Assembly (NCBI GenBank): GCA_964424565.1
Contig: CAYRIZ010000039.1
Coordinates: forward strand, 1 to 19,716
Source: Avisuccinivibrio sp964424565
GTDB taxonomy: Bacteria; Pseudomonadota; Gammaproteobacteria; Enterobacterales; Succinivibrionaceae
Length of the DNA stretch: 19,716 bases
Direction of reading: 5' to 3'
Part shown: piece after piece, positions 8,176 through 14,405 of the stretch
Numbering within the stretch: the stretch's first letter is position 1
Layout: each line of letters begins with the position of its first letter
Program-made: the position numbers and the translations under genes
Notes under the pieces: model-generated
Told to the model about the DNA's origin: nothing
What the model saw: only the letters and a program-made list of their open reading frames with translations
Database searches by the model: none

Positions 8176-8421
8176 AGCACAGCAAATCAAGGGGCATACA
8201 GCATCTTTGCAGAGCCGGGCGGCTATCAAAGATCACATCAATTTACGGTCTGTTCTGCGGGGGTGAGCAATCAGCTCTGCGGCGGCGGTGTGAAAAGAGT
8301 TCCTGGGGGAAGTGAAGCAAAAGCGGTGTGGTCCTTGGTGCAGATCTGCGACCATGTACGGCTGTGATGGTGTTGTCTGAAAGTCGATGAATGAAGGAGA
8401 AGGAAGGAAGAAAAGAGGTCA

Positions 8422-8513
8422 TGGCGGAGAGAAGGGGATTTGAACCCCTGAGCCTCAGTAAAGAGACTGCCGCATTTCGAGTGCGGTGCATTCAACCGCT
8501 CTGCCATCTCTCC
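8422..8513 (-). tRNA. serU: tRNA-Ser (anticodon CGA)
   Basis: Class II tRNA of 92 nt with an encoded 3' CCA. Acceptor stem GGAGAGA pairs with TCTCTCC, followed by discriminator G. The anticodon loop CTCGAAA gives anticodon CGA (8479-8477 on the plus strand), which reads UCG serine codons. The T arm has GGTTCAAATCC, and a long variable arm is present as expected for serine tRNA. The name serU is borrowed from the E. coli tRNA with the same anticodon. Confidence 0.95.
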
Positions 8514-8522
8514 GTGCGGCAC

Positions 8523-8552
8523 ATTATACTGAAATTTAATGGCCCCTGCCAC
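8523..8552 (-). promoter_or_regulatory. tRNA-Ser promoter
   Basis: GTGGCA (8552-8547), an 18-nt spacer and a consensus TATAAT (8528-8523) precede the tRNA on the minus strand. The next bases are GC-rich (GTGCCGC), the discriminator type linked to growth-rate control of stable RNA genes. The start would be only a few bases before tRNA position 1, giving a very short 5' leader for RNase P. Confidence 0.75.
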
Positions 8553-8591
8553 TTTTTCCACGGCCTTTTTGCAGTCCCGGCTGCAGCCCTG

Positions 8592-8606
8592 ATGCAAAAT
8601 TTGCAT
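8592..8606. repeat. 15-bp palindrome
   Basis: ATGCAAAATTTGCAT is a perfect inverted repeat of 7 bp around one central base. It lies upstream of the tRNA promoter on one side and of the candidate GNAT promoter on the other. It may be a protein-binding site; no regulator is indicated. Confidence 0.35.
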
Positions 8607-8687
8607 TCATTTTGGCGCATCATCCCGATCAAGTTCACATTTCTGCTTGCCGGAACAGCCACAATCAGTGATTTACCGCCCTGTGCG

Positions 8688-8716
8688 CAGACAACAGGCG
8701 GACTGCTGTCTATAAT
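8688..8716 (+). promoter_or_regulatory. Candidate promoter for the GNAT and peptidase genes
   Basis: CAGACA (8688-8693), a 17-nt spacer and a consensus TATAAT (8711-8716) lie on the plus strand. Transcription from about 8723 would leave a leader of roughly 220 nt before the GNAT start codon. Confidence 0.5.
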
Positions 8717-8946
8717 TCAATGAGAATTTCTGCAATCTTTTTTGCAGCACCGGAATCTGCCCGTCCCCGGGCGCCCGGCCTGCTGAGCTTATAACCTTCC
8801 CCACAGCAGGCATATTCGCAGCAGAGACGCTCCGGCTCATGACAGGCCTGCAGATCCCGACAGATAAGGATAATGTCTTACTTACACACCAAGGAGGAGG
8901 CACACCCTGCCCTGTTACTGCCGGGTATGTGCCAATATCTGTTTTT
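8717..8946 (+). other. Structured leader before the GNAT gene
   Basis: Three inverted repeats occur in this stretch: CTGCAA/TTGCAG (8730-8747), the palindrome CCGGGCGCCCGG (8767-8778) and CCTGCTG/CAGCAGG (8779-8810). An excellent Shine-Dalgarno sequence, AAGGAGGAGG (8891-8900), has no ATG, GTG or TTG at normal spacing. A seven-codon ATG frame (8927-8950) ends in TGA overlapping the GNAT ATG (ATGA). Confidence 0.45.
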
Positions 8947-9246
8947 ATGAAAATCAACTACAACCTTGATGAAGGTATTTTTGATACTGAAGTGAACGGC
9001 TGCAGGGCTTTTGTCAAATTTAGGATCTACGACGGCTGCCTGGACATCAGACAGACTGTGGTCCCCAAGCCCATAGGCGGCCGCGGCATAGCCGCCGCTT
9101 TGGTCAAGGAAGCCTATGACTATGCCAGGCGCAATCATCTGCGCTGCCTGGGTACCTGTTCCTATGCCGTAGTCTGGCTGGATCGCCATCCTGAATATCA
9201 GGGAGAGCGCAGCGCAGATTATGTGGAAGGAGCCTGCGCCCTGTAG
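8947..9246 (+). CDS. Small GNAT-fold N-acetyltransferase, YjdJ/COG2388-like
   Basis: Protein of 99 residues resembling the short GNAT group that includes E. coli YjdJ and human NATD1. The acetyl-CoA pyrophosphate loop is PIGGRGIAAALV (42-53), followed by a helix and GTCSYAVVWLDRHPEY (69-84). C71 corresponds to the conserved Cys of this group (PLCPFA in YjdJ), a candidate active-site residue. Its acceptor substrate is unknown. The start is uncertain. The ATG at 8947 gives the natural family length but has no ribosome binding site directly upstream. An in-frame ATG at 8839 would add 36 residues that do not look like the family and also lacks a binding site. Translational coupling to the seven-codon frame just upstream is possible. 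It precedes the S26 peptidase by 101 nt on the same strand. Confidence 0.75.
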   Translation: MKINYNLDEGIFDTEVNGCRAFVKFRIYDGCLDIRQTVVPKPIGGRGIAAALVKEAYDYARRNHLRCLGTCSYAVVWLDRHPEYQGERSADYVEGACAL

Positions 9247-9281
9247 AGCTGCCTGAACGGGCCGTAAGCCGCCCTTCAGCT
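9247..9281 (+). other. Inverted repeat after the GNAT gene
   Basis: AGCTG (9247-9251) pairs with CAGCT (9277-9281), and a competing pairing CTGAA-GGGC with GCCC-TTCAG lies inside. It starts at the first base after the stop codon. No T tract follows, so a terminator is doubtful. Confidence 0.35.
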
Positions 9282-9347
9282 GAGATCTGCCGCGGGCCGC
9301 TTCGGTCAGACTGCCGCTTTACTGCCTTGTAACCTGAGGATCCGGCC

Positions 9348-9884
9348 TTGCTGAAATATGCCCTCTGCCTCAGCGGCGGGATCTTTGCCCTGTCGCTGCT
9401 CTCGTCTGTGGCTTTTACCGCCGGCGATATCTGGATTAATGTTTCCGACTCCCTGCCGCCTGGGATCTACAGGACAGCTGAGCTCACAAACTCTCCGCCA
9501 CAGCGCGGGGAGCTGATCCTCTCCTGCCTGCCGCCGGCCACCGCTGCGGCCGCTTTTGACCGCGGCTACATCAGTGCAGGCCGCTGCAGCGGCAAAACCG
9601 CTCCGGTGGGCAAATATCTGGCAGCAGTGCCTGGAGACAGAATACAAATAGATGCGCGCGGGGTGAGGGTAAACGGCAGCTATCTGGAGTACAGCAGGCC
9701 GCAGAGCGCCGATAATCTCGGCCGGCCGCTGCCGGCGCTGCAGCTGGAGTTGGTGCTGGCGGCAGATGAATATCTGCTGGTCAATCCCCGGCTTAATTCC
9801 TTTGACAGCCGTTATATAGGTATTGTGCAGGGAGAGTTTTTCCTCGCCAGGCTGCAGCAGTTTCTGACCTGGGAGCAGAGCTGA
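9348..9884 (+). CDS. TraF-like S26 family signal peptidase (orphan)
   Basis: Membrane-anchored serine peptidase of 178 residues, typical of the S26C/TraF group. A hydrophobic N-terminal anchor spans about residues 5-25. The catalytic Ser is S35 in SDSLPPG, the general base Lys is K89 in GKYLAAVPGD, and the late conserved box is NSFDSRYIG (150-158). In conjugative plasmids TraF cyclises or matures pilin; other members act as type I signal peptidases. No pilin or transfer gene is seen nearby, so the substrate is unknown. The start is a TTG at 9348, preceded by GAGGA with 7 nt spacing; the first ATG in the frame would be far inside the protein. It converges with the porin gene, with hairpins between the two. 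Confidence 0.85.
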   Translation: MLKYALCLSGGIFALSLLSSVAFTAGDIWINVSDSLPPGIYRTAELTNSPPQRGELILSCLPPATAAAAFDRGYISAGRCSGKTAPVGKYLAAVPGDRIQIDARGVRVNGSYLEYSRPQSADNLGRPLPALQLELVLAADEYLLVNPRLNSFDSRYIGIVQGEFFLARLQQFLTWEQS

Positions 9885-9946
9885 CCTGCACTCGCAGTCC
9901 CGGTGCTAGCGCAACTCTTTAGTTTTCCTGCCGCCCAAAACAGCGA

Positions 9947-9965
9947 CCCCGGCTTAAAGCCGGGG
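9947..9965. terminator. Hairpin between the convergent peptidase and porin genes
   Basis: CCCCGGC (9947-9953) and GCCGGGG (9959-9965) form a 7-bp GC stem with a 5-nt loop between two convergent genes. On the minus strand it is followed after a few bases by TGTTTT; on the plus strand by CCTTTAG. It probably ends porin transcription and perhaps acts in both directions. Confidence 0.65.
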
Positions 9966-9970
9966 CCTTT

Positions 9971-9996
9971 AGTATCAAATCAAACTTGATGATACT
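9971..9996 (-). other. Second hairpin in the porin 3' untranslated region
   Basis: AGTATC (9971-9976) pairs with GATACT (9991-9996), with further A/T pairing inside. It sits six bases past the porin stop codon and just before the GC terminator hairpin. It may protect the 3' end of the mRNA. Confidence 0.45.
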
Positions 9997-10001
9997 GTTT
10001 A

Positions 10002-11126
10002 TTAGAAGGTGTAACGGGCACCCACAGAGTAGCAGTCCTCGGTGTAGTTGGTGTTGCCGAGAGTCTGCACATCGTAGTTGTCGTCGGTACCGAGATCCCA
10101 ACGAGCCTCAGCCCATACCTTGAAGTTGGGGGCCAGCTGATAGTCAACCTCGAAGTTGAGGACATAGGCATTGGTGTTGATGGTACGGGCACCGTCCATG
10201 TCCAGGTTGGCCCACTGGAAGCCGCCCATTACGGTTACGCCGGTCTCAAAGTTGTAGGCCAGAGCAACTTCCACACCCTGCACTTTGTAATCATCAATAG
10301 CCCTACCGTCGGCAGTTGTGAGTGCACCAACAGTCTTCAGGTCGAAGTCGCGGCTGGAATACATAACGGAGGCATAAGGACCGACATCACCACCCCAGGT
10401 GATGGAAGCAGCCCACTGCTGATAATCATCATAACCGTTAAAGTTGCTCTCGCTCTCGTCGTTATCCTGGAACCAGGCACCGCTGTAGCCTGCGCGGACA
10501 GAAATCGGTCCAAACAGGACATCAGGAGTGGTATAACCGATGGAAGCAGCCACACCGTGTTTGAGGTCGAGTGATTCATCAGCATAGTAAGCGCCGTCAA
10601 CGTGGGTGCTGTTGGCGGAGGAGTTGTAGCTGACCTTGAAATCAACGCCAAAGCCGGACCACTCATACATGATCTGGCCGCTGCGACGATCGTCATTGCC
10701 TAACTGAGCTACGCAACCGAAGTCCTCGAAAATATCGGTAGGCTCGATGGTGTACTTGAGGGCGTCTTCAAACTTACCGGCCTTGATGGAACCGAACTGA
10801 CCGAAATCAGCACCAACCCACAGATAACGGCCATTGAAGTCATCGTCACCTTCACCGTCTTCACCGTTGGCAGCTTCCCACTGAGTGTAGCCAAACAGGG
10901 AAACCCAGTCGGTTAAGCGGGTGCGCAGATCAACACCTAAACGGGCGGAAGAATCGATAGAGTTTAAGTTGCTGCCGGTGGCGCTGTTGTCTCCGTTGTA
11001 CAGAATAGCCTGTACACGGCCGTGGATAGCTACGGAAGTACCGTCTTTGTCATAGACAGTGGTAGCCTGAGCGGCTGAACCAAAAGCAAATGCTGCAACA
11101 GCTAATGCTAATAATGACTTTTTCAT
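10002..11126 (-). CDS. Outer-membrane porin (OmpC/OmpF-like general porin)
   Basis: Trimeric beta-barrel porin of 374 residues that would let small hydrophilic solutes cross the outer membrane. A signal peptide (MKKSLLALAV..., cleavage after AQA at about 21) is followed by alternating beta strands such as YLWVGADFGQFGSIKAGKFED, typical of the strand before the eyelet loop. The chain ends RYTF, the aromatic C-terminal signal recognised by the BAM complex. External loops are rich in Asp, Glu and Asn (for example 88-98 and 221-235). The mature protein has two Cys, C138 near the eyelet loop and C365 in the last strand. The ATG at 11126 starts a normal signal peptide and has GGGA about 10 nt upstream; a TTG 15 nt before it overlaps that site. 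A single-gene unit with its own promoter and terminator. It could assist uptake of the operon's sugars, but that is only inference. Confidence 0.9.
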   Translation of the reverse strand: MKKSLLALAVAAFAFGSAAQATTVYDKDGTSVAIHGRVQAILYNGDNSATGSNLNSIDSSARLGVDLRTRLTDWVSLFGYTQWEAANGEDGEGDDDFNGRYLWVGADFGQFGSIKAGKFEDALKYTIEPTDIFEDFGCVAQLGNDDRRSGQIMYEWSGFGVDFKVSYNSSANSTHVDGAYYADESLDLKHGVAASIGYTTPDVLFGPISVRAGYSGAWFQDNDESESNFNGYDDYQQWAASITWGGDVGPYASVMYSSRDFDLKTVGALTTADGRAIDDYKVQGVEVALAYNFETGVTVMGGFQWANLDMDGARTINTNAYVLNFEVDYQLAPNFKVWAEARWDLGTDDNYDVQTLGNTNYTEDCYSVGARYTF

Positions 11127-11200
11127 CTGAATATATCCCAATTAATTAATATATATTTTTTATATAGACAACCAAGGCATAAATGAACCTAATCCATTGC

Positions 11201-11213
11201 CAGCCTTTGGCTG
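11201..11213 (-). other. 5' hairpin of the porin mRNA
   Basis: CAGCC and GGCTG form a 5-bp stem with a three-base loop, only a few bases after the predicted start of transcription. A stem-loop at the extreme 5' end, followed by an A/T-rich leader, resembles the stabilising leader of ompA mRNA. Confidence 0.4.
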
Positions 11214-11221
11214 TGTCTGAG

Positions 11222-11230
11222 ATTATAGCA
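11222..11230 (-). promoter_or_regulatory. Porin promoter with extended -10
   Basis: TGCTATAAT on the minus strand is a perfect extended -10 element; no good -35 lies 16-18 nt before it. Transcription would start near 11215, giving a leader of about 89 nt. Confidence 0.6.
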
Positions 11231-11295
11231 AGTCAAAAGTAAAAAAGATCAGCCTGCACAAAATTAATGAGGTCCGGGCGATAATTTTCCCAGGT

Positions 11296-11394
11296 TTCAG
11301 CGGCAATGCTGAATTTGTCTGCAGCAGACAGGCCACAGCCCTGCACTATGGCAGGGCTGCGGCAGAGGTTTTGGGTTTTGACTAAATAGTCAAA
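11296..11394. repeat. Cluster of four hairpins between fabF and the porin promoter
   Basis: Four perfect inverted repeats follow one another: TTCAGC/GCTGAA (11296-11313), TGTCTG/CAGACA (11316-11330), CAGCCCTGC/GCAGGGCTG (11336-11359, 9 bp) and TTTGACT/AGTCAAA (11377-11394). The last begins six bases after the fabF stop. None has a clear T tract on the minus strand. Together they probably end or process the fabF mRNA. Confidence 0.55.
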
Positions 11395-11400
11395 GATGCT

Positions 11401-12651
11401 TTATGCGGCAAAACGCTTGAAGATCAGCGAGCCGTTGGTACCGCCGAAACCAAAGCTGTTGGACAGAGCATATTCAATATCATGCTTCTGGGCTACATTG
11501 GGTACCAGGTTGAAATCACCCACCTCAGGATCGGGATTATCCAGATTGATGGTAGGCGGGCAAATCTGATCGCGTATGGCCAGCACGGTGATCACTGCCT
11601 CTATGGCACCGGCGGCGCCGAGCAGATGACCGGTCATGGACTTGGTGGAGCTCATGCAGGTATTGGCAGGAGCATCACCGAATACTGCCTTGACGGCACG
11701 CAGCTCGGAGAGATCTCCTATGTGGGTGGAAGTGCCGTGGGCATTGATGTAATTGATCTGCTCGGGCTTGATGCCGGCATTGCGAATGGCATTTTCCATG
11801 GAAAGTTTGGCACCTGAGCCGTCTTCTGCCGTGGCAGTCATGTGATAGGCATCACCGGACATGCCAAAGCCTACCAGCTCGGCATAAATCTTGGCGCCGC
11901 GGGCCTTGGCGTGCTCCAGCTCTTCCAGTACCAGGATACCGGCACCGTCACCGAGCACAAAGCCGTTGCGGTCTACATCCCAGGGGCGGGAGGCCTTCTC
12001 GGGTTCATCATTGCGGGTGGACAGAGCCTTCAGGGCGGAGAAGCCGCCTATGCCCATAGGGGTGGAAGCCTTTTCCGAGCCGCCGCAGAGCATGACATCA
12101 GCATCACCGGCAGCAATCAGACGGGCGGAAATGCCTATGGCGTGAGTACCGGTGGCACAGGCCGTGACCGTGGCCAGATTGGGACCGCGCAGGCCCTTGA
12201 TGATGGAAATATGGCCGGAGACCATGTTGATAATGGTGGAGGGTACAAAGAACGGGCTGATGCCGCGCGGACCCTTTTTTACCAGAGCAGTAATATTCTG
12301 TTCAATCAGTCCCAGACCGCCTATGCCTGAGCCAATCATTTCACCTATGCGGGTGCAGTTGCCTTCATTGATCTCAAGGCCGGAATCTTCAAGAGCCATT
12401 AAACCGGCTGCTATGCCGTACTGAATGAACGGATCCATTTTGCGTTCATCCTTGCGGCTGATCCCCCACTGCTCGGGATCGAAATTCTTGACCAGACCAG
12501 CAATTTTTACGGAAAAGGCGCTGGTGTCGAAATGCTCAATGGCAGAAATACCACTCCTGCCTGCAAGCAGGTTCTGCCAGGATTCCTCGGCATTACCACC
12601 CACAGGGCTCAGCATTCCCATACCGGTTACTACTACTCTGCGCTCTTGCAC
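11401..12651 (-). CDS. fabF: 3-oxoacyl-[ACP] synthase II (KAS II)
   Basis: Condenses acyl-ACP with malonyl-ACP in fatty-acid elongation; cytoplasmic homodimer. With the GTG at 12651 the protein is 416 residues, close to E. coli FabF. The nucleophile is C165 in TACATGTH, with H305 in NAHGTSTH, K337 and H342 in STKSMTGHLLGAAG, and the C-terminal NSFGFGGTNGSL. An in-frame TTG at 12666 would overlap the ribosome binding site (GGAGG). Two adjacent GTG codons, 12654 and 12651, are 5 and 8 nt after that site. I chose 12651 because it leaves the same number of residues before RRVVVTG as in E. coli. It is the last gene of the fab cluster, after an unusually long gap from acpP that holds a separate TATAAT. 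Confidence 0.95.
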   Translation of the reverse strand: MQERRVVVTGMGMLSPVGGNAEESWQNLLAGRSGISAIEHFDTSAFSVKIAGLVKNFDPEQWGISRKDERKMDPFIQYGIAAGLMALEDSGLEINEGNCTRIGEMIGSGIGGLGLIEQNITALVKKGPRGISPFFVPSTIINMVSGHISIIKGLRGPNLATVTACATGTHAIGISARLIAAGDADVMLCGGSEKASTPMGIGGFSALKALSTRNDEPEKASRPWDVDRNGFVLGDGAGILVLEELEHAKARGAKIYAELVGFGMSGDAYHMTATAEDGSGAKLSMENAIRNAGIKPEQINYINAHGTSTHIGDLSELRAVKAVFGDAPANTCMSSTKSMTGHLLGAAGAIEAVITVLAIRDQICPPTINLDNPDPEVGDFNLVPNVAQKHDIEYALSNSFGFGGTNGSLIFKRFAA

Positions 12652-12896
12652 CACAGAAGCCTCCAAAAGCTCAAATAAAGAAAAGAAAGGAAATCAGCAT
12701 GACCAGCGTCCGCCGGCGCCGGCGGTCTGCACCATCAGCCTCAGCCTTGCCGGCCGGTTCAGGAAAGAACCCGGAGCAGAGAGCCCGGCCCGGGCCGCAG
12801 ACTTGGACTGCAGGGTTCATGCCCTGCGTGGAACTTCAGCATTATATTACAAACCGGACTGCAGCTGCGCCGCCTGGCCTGCAATACAAAATTATG

Positions 12897-12919
12897 CCCC
12901 ATCACCTGAAGTGATGGGG
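12897..12919 (-). terminator. Terminator-like hairpin in the acpP-fabF gap
   Basis: CCCCATCAC and GTGATGGGG form a perfect 9-bp stem with a 5-nt loop; on the minus strand GCATAATTTTG follows, a loose T-rich tail. It probably ends part of the acpP transcripts. Confidence 0.55.
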
Positions 12920-12976
12920 TTGACGCCGTATCTGCCGATACAAACTTCCACAATCAAAGGAAAAGGATCAGATACA

Positions 12977-12998
12977 AACGGCGGAATTAACCGCCGTT
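12977..12998 (-). terminator. Hairpin directly after acpP
   Basis: AACGGCGG and CCGCCGTT form an 8-bp stem with a 6-nt loop, six bases past the acpP stop. On the minus strand it is followed by TGTATC, a weak tail. Partial termination here would let acpP be made in excess over fabF. Confidence 0.55.
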
Positions 12999-13004
12999 GT
13001 TTTA

Positions 13005-13247
13005 TTATTCCTGATGGTCCTTGATGTAGTCGATGGCTGCCTGAACGGTGTTGATCTTCTCAGCATCCTCATCAGGGATTTCAGTCTCGAACTCTTCCTC
13101 CAGGGCCATAACCAGCTCGACAGTGTCGAGGGAGTCAGCACCGAGATCATCAACGAATGATGCTTCCGGTACGACATCCTCAGGCTTAACGCCCAACATG
13201 TCAACAATAATCTTCTTTACGCGATCTTCAATGTTGCTATTGCTCAT
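13005..13247 (-). CDS. acpP: Acyl carrier protein
   Basis: Small acidic carrier of 80 residues that holds growing acyl chains on a 4'-phosphopantetheine arm. The attachment Ser is S39 in GADSLDTVEL, and the four-helix pattern and length match E. coli ACP closely (ASFVDDLGADSLDTVELVMALEEEF). AAGGAAG lies about 6 nt upstream of the ATG. It has its own promoter 90 bp upstream and a hairpin just past its stop, consistent with the very high level at which ACP is normally needed. Confidence 0.98.
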   Translation of the reverse strand: MSNSNIEDRVKKIIVDMLGVKPEDVVPEASFVDDLGADSLDTVELVMALEEEFETEIPDEDAEKINTVQAAIDYIKDHQE

Positions 13248-13301
13248 TTGCTTCCTTGTCAGCCTGTGCAGTCACAGTAGCTGCCCTATGCTAGAAGTTG
13301 C

Positions 13302-13316
13302 CCGACCCAATGTCGG
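13302..13316 (-). other. Hairpin in the acpP leader
   Basis: CCGAC and GTCGG form a 5-bp stem with a 5-nt loop, about 15 bases after the predicted start of transcription of acpP. Its role is unknown. Confidence 0.35.
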
Positions 13317-13336
13317 AAACCATTAAATTTGAAGCG

Positions 13337-13365
13337 ATTATAAAGGTTTTCCAAGAATTTTGGTA
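13337..13365 (-). promoter_or_regulatory. acpP promoter
   Basis: A consensus TATAAT (13342-13337) on the minus strand, with TACCAA 17 nt upstream as a weak -35. A start near 13330 gives a leader of about 82 nt. The 290-nt gap between fabG and acpP also holds a possible fabG terminator stem, GCCGGG/CCCGGC, at about 13414-13439, without a T tract on the minus strand. Confidence 0.55.
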
Positions 13366-13537
13366 GTACGCGCTGCTTAAAATTACCTGATAACTGCGTT
13401 TAATCACATTTTGCCGGGCCCCCTTGCAAAGACCCGGCAGCAGTTTTAATCTCAGGCGGCGCAGGGTTTATTCATCTGATCAAAAAGCGATCAAATAAGG
13501 TGCCTTCTGCTCCTGCTCTAGCCGCGCCCTGCCCGCA

Positions 13538-14296
13538 TCAGGCGCAGCGCAGGCCGCCGTTGACGTCCAGGGTGGTACCGGTGATGTAGGAGGCGGCATC
13601 AGAGGCCAAAAACAGCACGGCATTGGCTATATCTGCAGCCTGTCCTATGCGCTTTAAGGGAATATTGTCCAGCCAGTACTTCAGTCCGGCTTCTCCCAGC
13701 TCCCTGGTCATATCAGTTTCAATAAAGCCCGGAGCCACGCAGTTTACCGTAATGCCGCGGGAGCCTGTTTCCTTGGCCAGAGATCTGCTGAATCCTATGA
13801 TGCCGGATTTGGCGGCAGCATAGTTGCACTGCCCGGCATTGCCTATCTCTCCTACTATGGAAGTAATGTTGATGATGCGGCCGTAACGCTTCTTCATCAT
13901 GGGCTGTACGCAGGCCTTGCTCAGGCGGGCCACGGCGGTGAGATTGCAGGCTATGACATCATCCCAGTCCTGATCCTTCATGCGCATAAACAGGGCATCG
14001 CGGGTGATGCCAGCATTGTTGACCAGAATCTGCGGGGCGGCACCGCATTTTTCAGTCACCTGAGCGACTACGCCGGCCACACTGTTCAGATCGAGGGCAT
14101 TGAGCACCAGACCAAAACCGCGGCCGGAGCCTGCGGCCTGTAAATTTGCCTCCACGGCAGCCGCACCGCTTTCAGTGGTGGCGGTACCGCAGACCACGGC
14201 ACCGGCTTTGGCAAATTCCTCGGCAATCACTTTGCCTATGCCGCGGGAGGCACCGGTAACCAGTACAATTTTGTCAGTAAAATCAAATACTGCCAT
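13538..14296 (-). CDS. fabG: 3-oxoacyl-[ACP] reductase
   Basis: NADPH-dependent reductase of the first reductive step in each elongation round; cytoplasmic tetramer of the short-chain dehydrogenase family, 252 residues. The cofactor loop is TGASRGIG (14-21), NNAG is at 93-96, and the catalytic residues are S146 (NITS), Y159 and K163 (YAAAK). The C-terminal ITGTTLDVNGG is typical of FabG. GAGGA precedes the ATG by 7-8 nt. It lies between fabD and acpP as in E. coli. Confidence 0.97.
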   Translation of the reverse strand: MAVFDFTDKIVLVTGASRGIGKVIAEEFAKAGAVVCGTATTESGAAAVEANLQAAGSGRGFGLVLNALDLNSVAGVVAQVTEKCGAAPQILVNNAGITRDALFMRMKDQDWDDVIACNLTAVARLSKACVQPMMKKRYGRIINITSIVGEIGNAGQCNYAAAKSGIIGFSRSLAKETGSRGITVNCVAPGFIETDMTRELGEAGLKYWLDNIPLKRIGQAADIANAVLFLASDAASYITGTTLDVNGGLRCA

Positions 14297-14337
14297 GTTT
14301 TATTCCTCAAAAAGCAGGCTGTTTTTCTGCAGGGACA

Positions 14338-14375
14338 GATGCAGGTTTCCCCACCGGGGGCTGAACCCCTGCATC
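14338..14375 (-). other. Hairpin in the fabD-fabG gap
   Basis: GATGCAGG and CCTGCATC form an 8-bp outer stem, with CCCC/GGGG pairing inside, in the 109-nt gap after fabD. No T tract follows directly on the minus strand. It may be a processing or stability element between the two cistrons. Confidence 0.5.
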
Positions 14376-14405
14376 TTATAGTCAGTTAAAAATTGCAGCG
14401 GTAAC

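Larger units (their letters stand above)
7926..8421. other. Long regulatory intergenic region between chvE and tRNA-Ser
   Basis: About 495 bp without a credible gene. It contains the two operator-like palindromes, the candidate promoter, and an AT-rich 12-bp perfect palindrome ATTATGCATAAT (8034-8045) next to a CRP-like half-site AAATGTGATC (8024-8033). The remainder (about 8180-8421), downstream of the tRNA 3' end, holds nothing I can name; a T-rich stretch on the minus strand just after the tRNA may help end its transcript. Confidence 0.5.
12652..13004 (-). other. Long structured gap between acpP and fabF
   Basis: About 350 nt without a credible gene. Read on the minus strand it holds, in order, two hairpins after acpP (listed separately), a TATAAT (12846-12841) without a good -35, the hairpin GCAGGG/CCCTGC (12810-12827), the 12-bp palindrome CGGCCCGGGCCG (12786-12797) and the perfect 16-bp palindrome CCGCCGGCGCCGGCGG (12710-12725), then an A/T-rich stretch and the fabF ribosome binding site. 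Confidence 0.55.

Noticed and set aside
8081..8266. 61-codon frame in the chvE upstream region
   Set aside because: No ribosome binding site, no recognisable protein pattern, and it covers the distal operator; judged non-coding.
8422..8513. tRNA-Ser as an attachment site for an integrated element carrying the TraF-like gene
   Set aside because: No second copy of the tRNA 3' end was seen, no integrase is present, and the TraF-like gene lies on the 5' side of the tRNA, not the 3' side where islands usually insert.
9306..9647. 113-codon minus-strand frame opposite the S26 peptidase
   Set aside because: The plus-strand frame has a Ser-Lys dyad, family boxes and a ribosome binding site; the opposite frame has none.
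12664..12666. TTG at 12666 as the fabF start
   Set aside because: It overlaps the GGAGG ribosome binding site; the GTG codons 12 and 15 nt downstream are at proper spacing and fit the family N-terminus.
12759..12953. Short frames in the acpP-fabF gap
   Set aside because: They run through palindromes, have no ribosome sites and no recognisable protein pattern.
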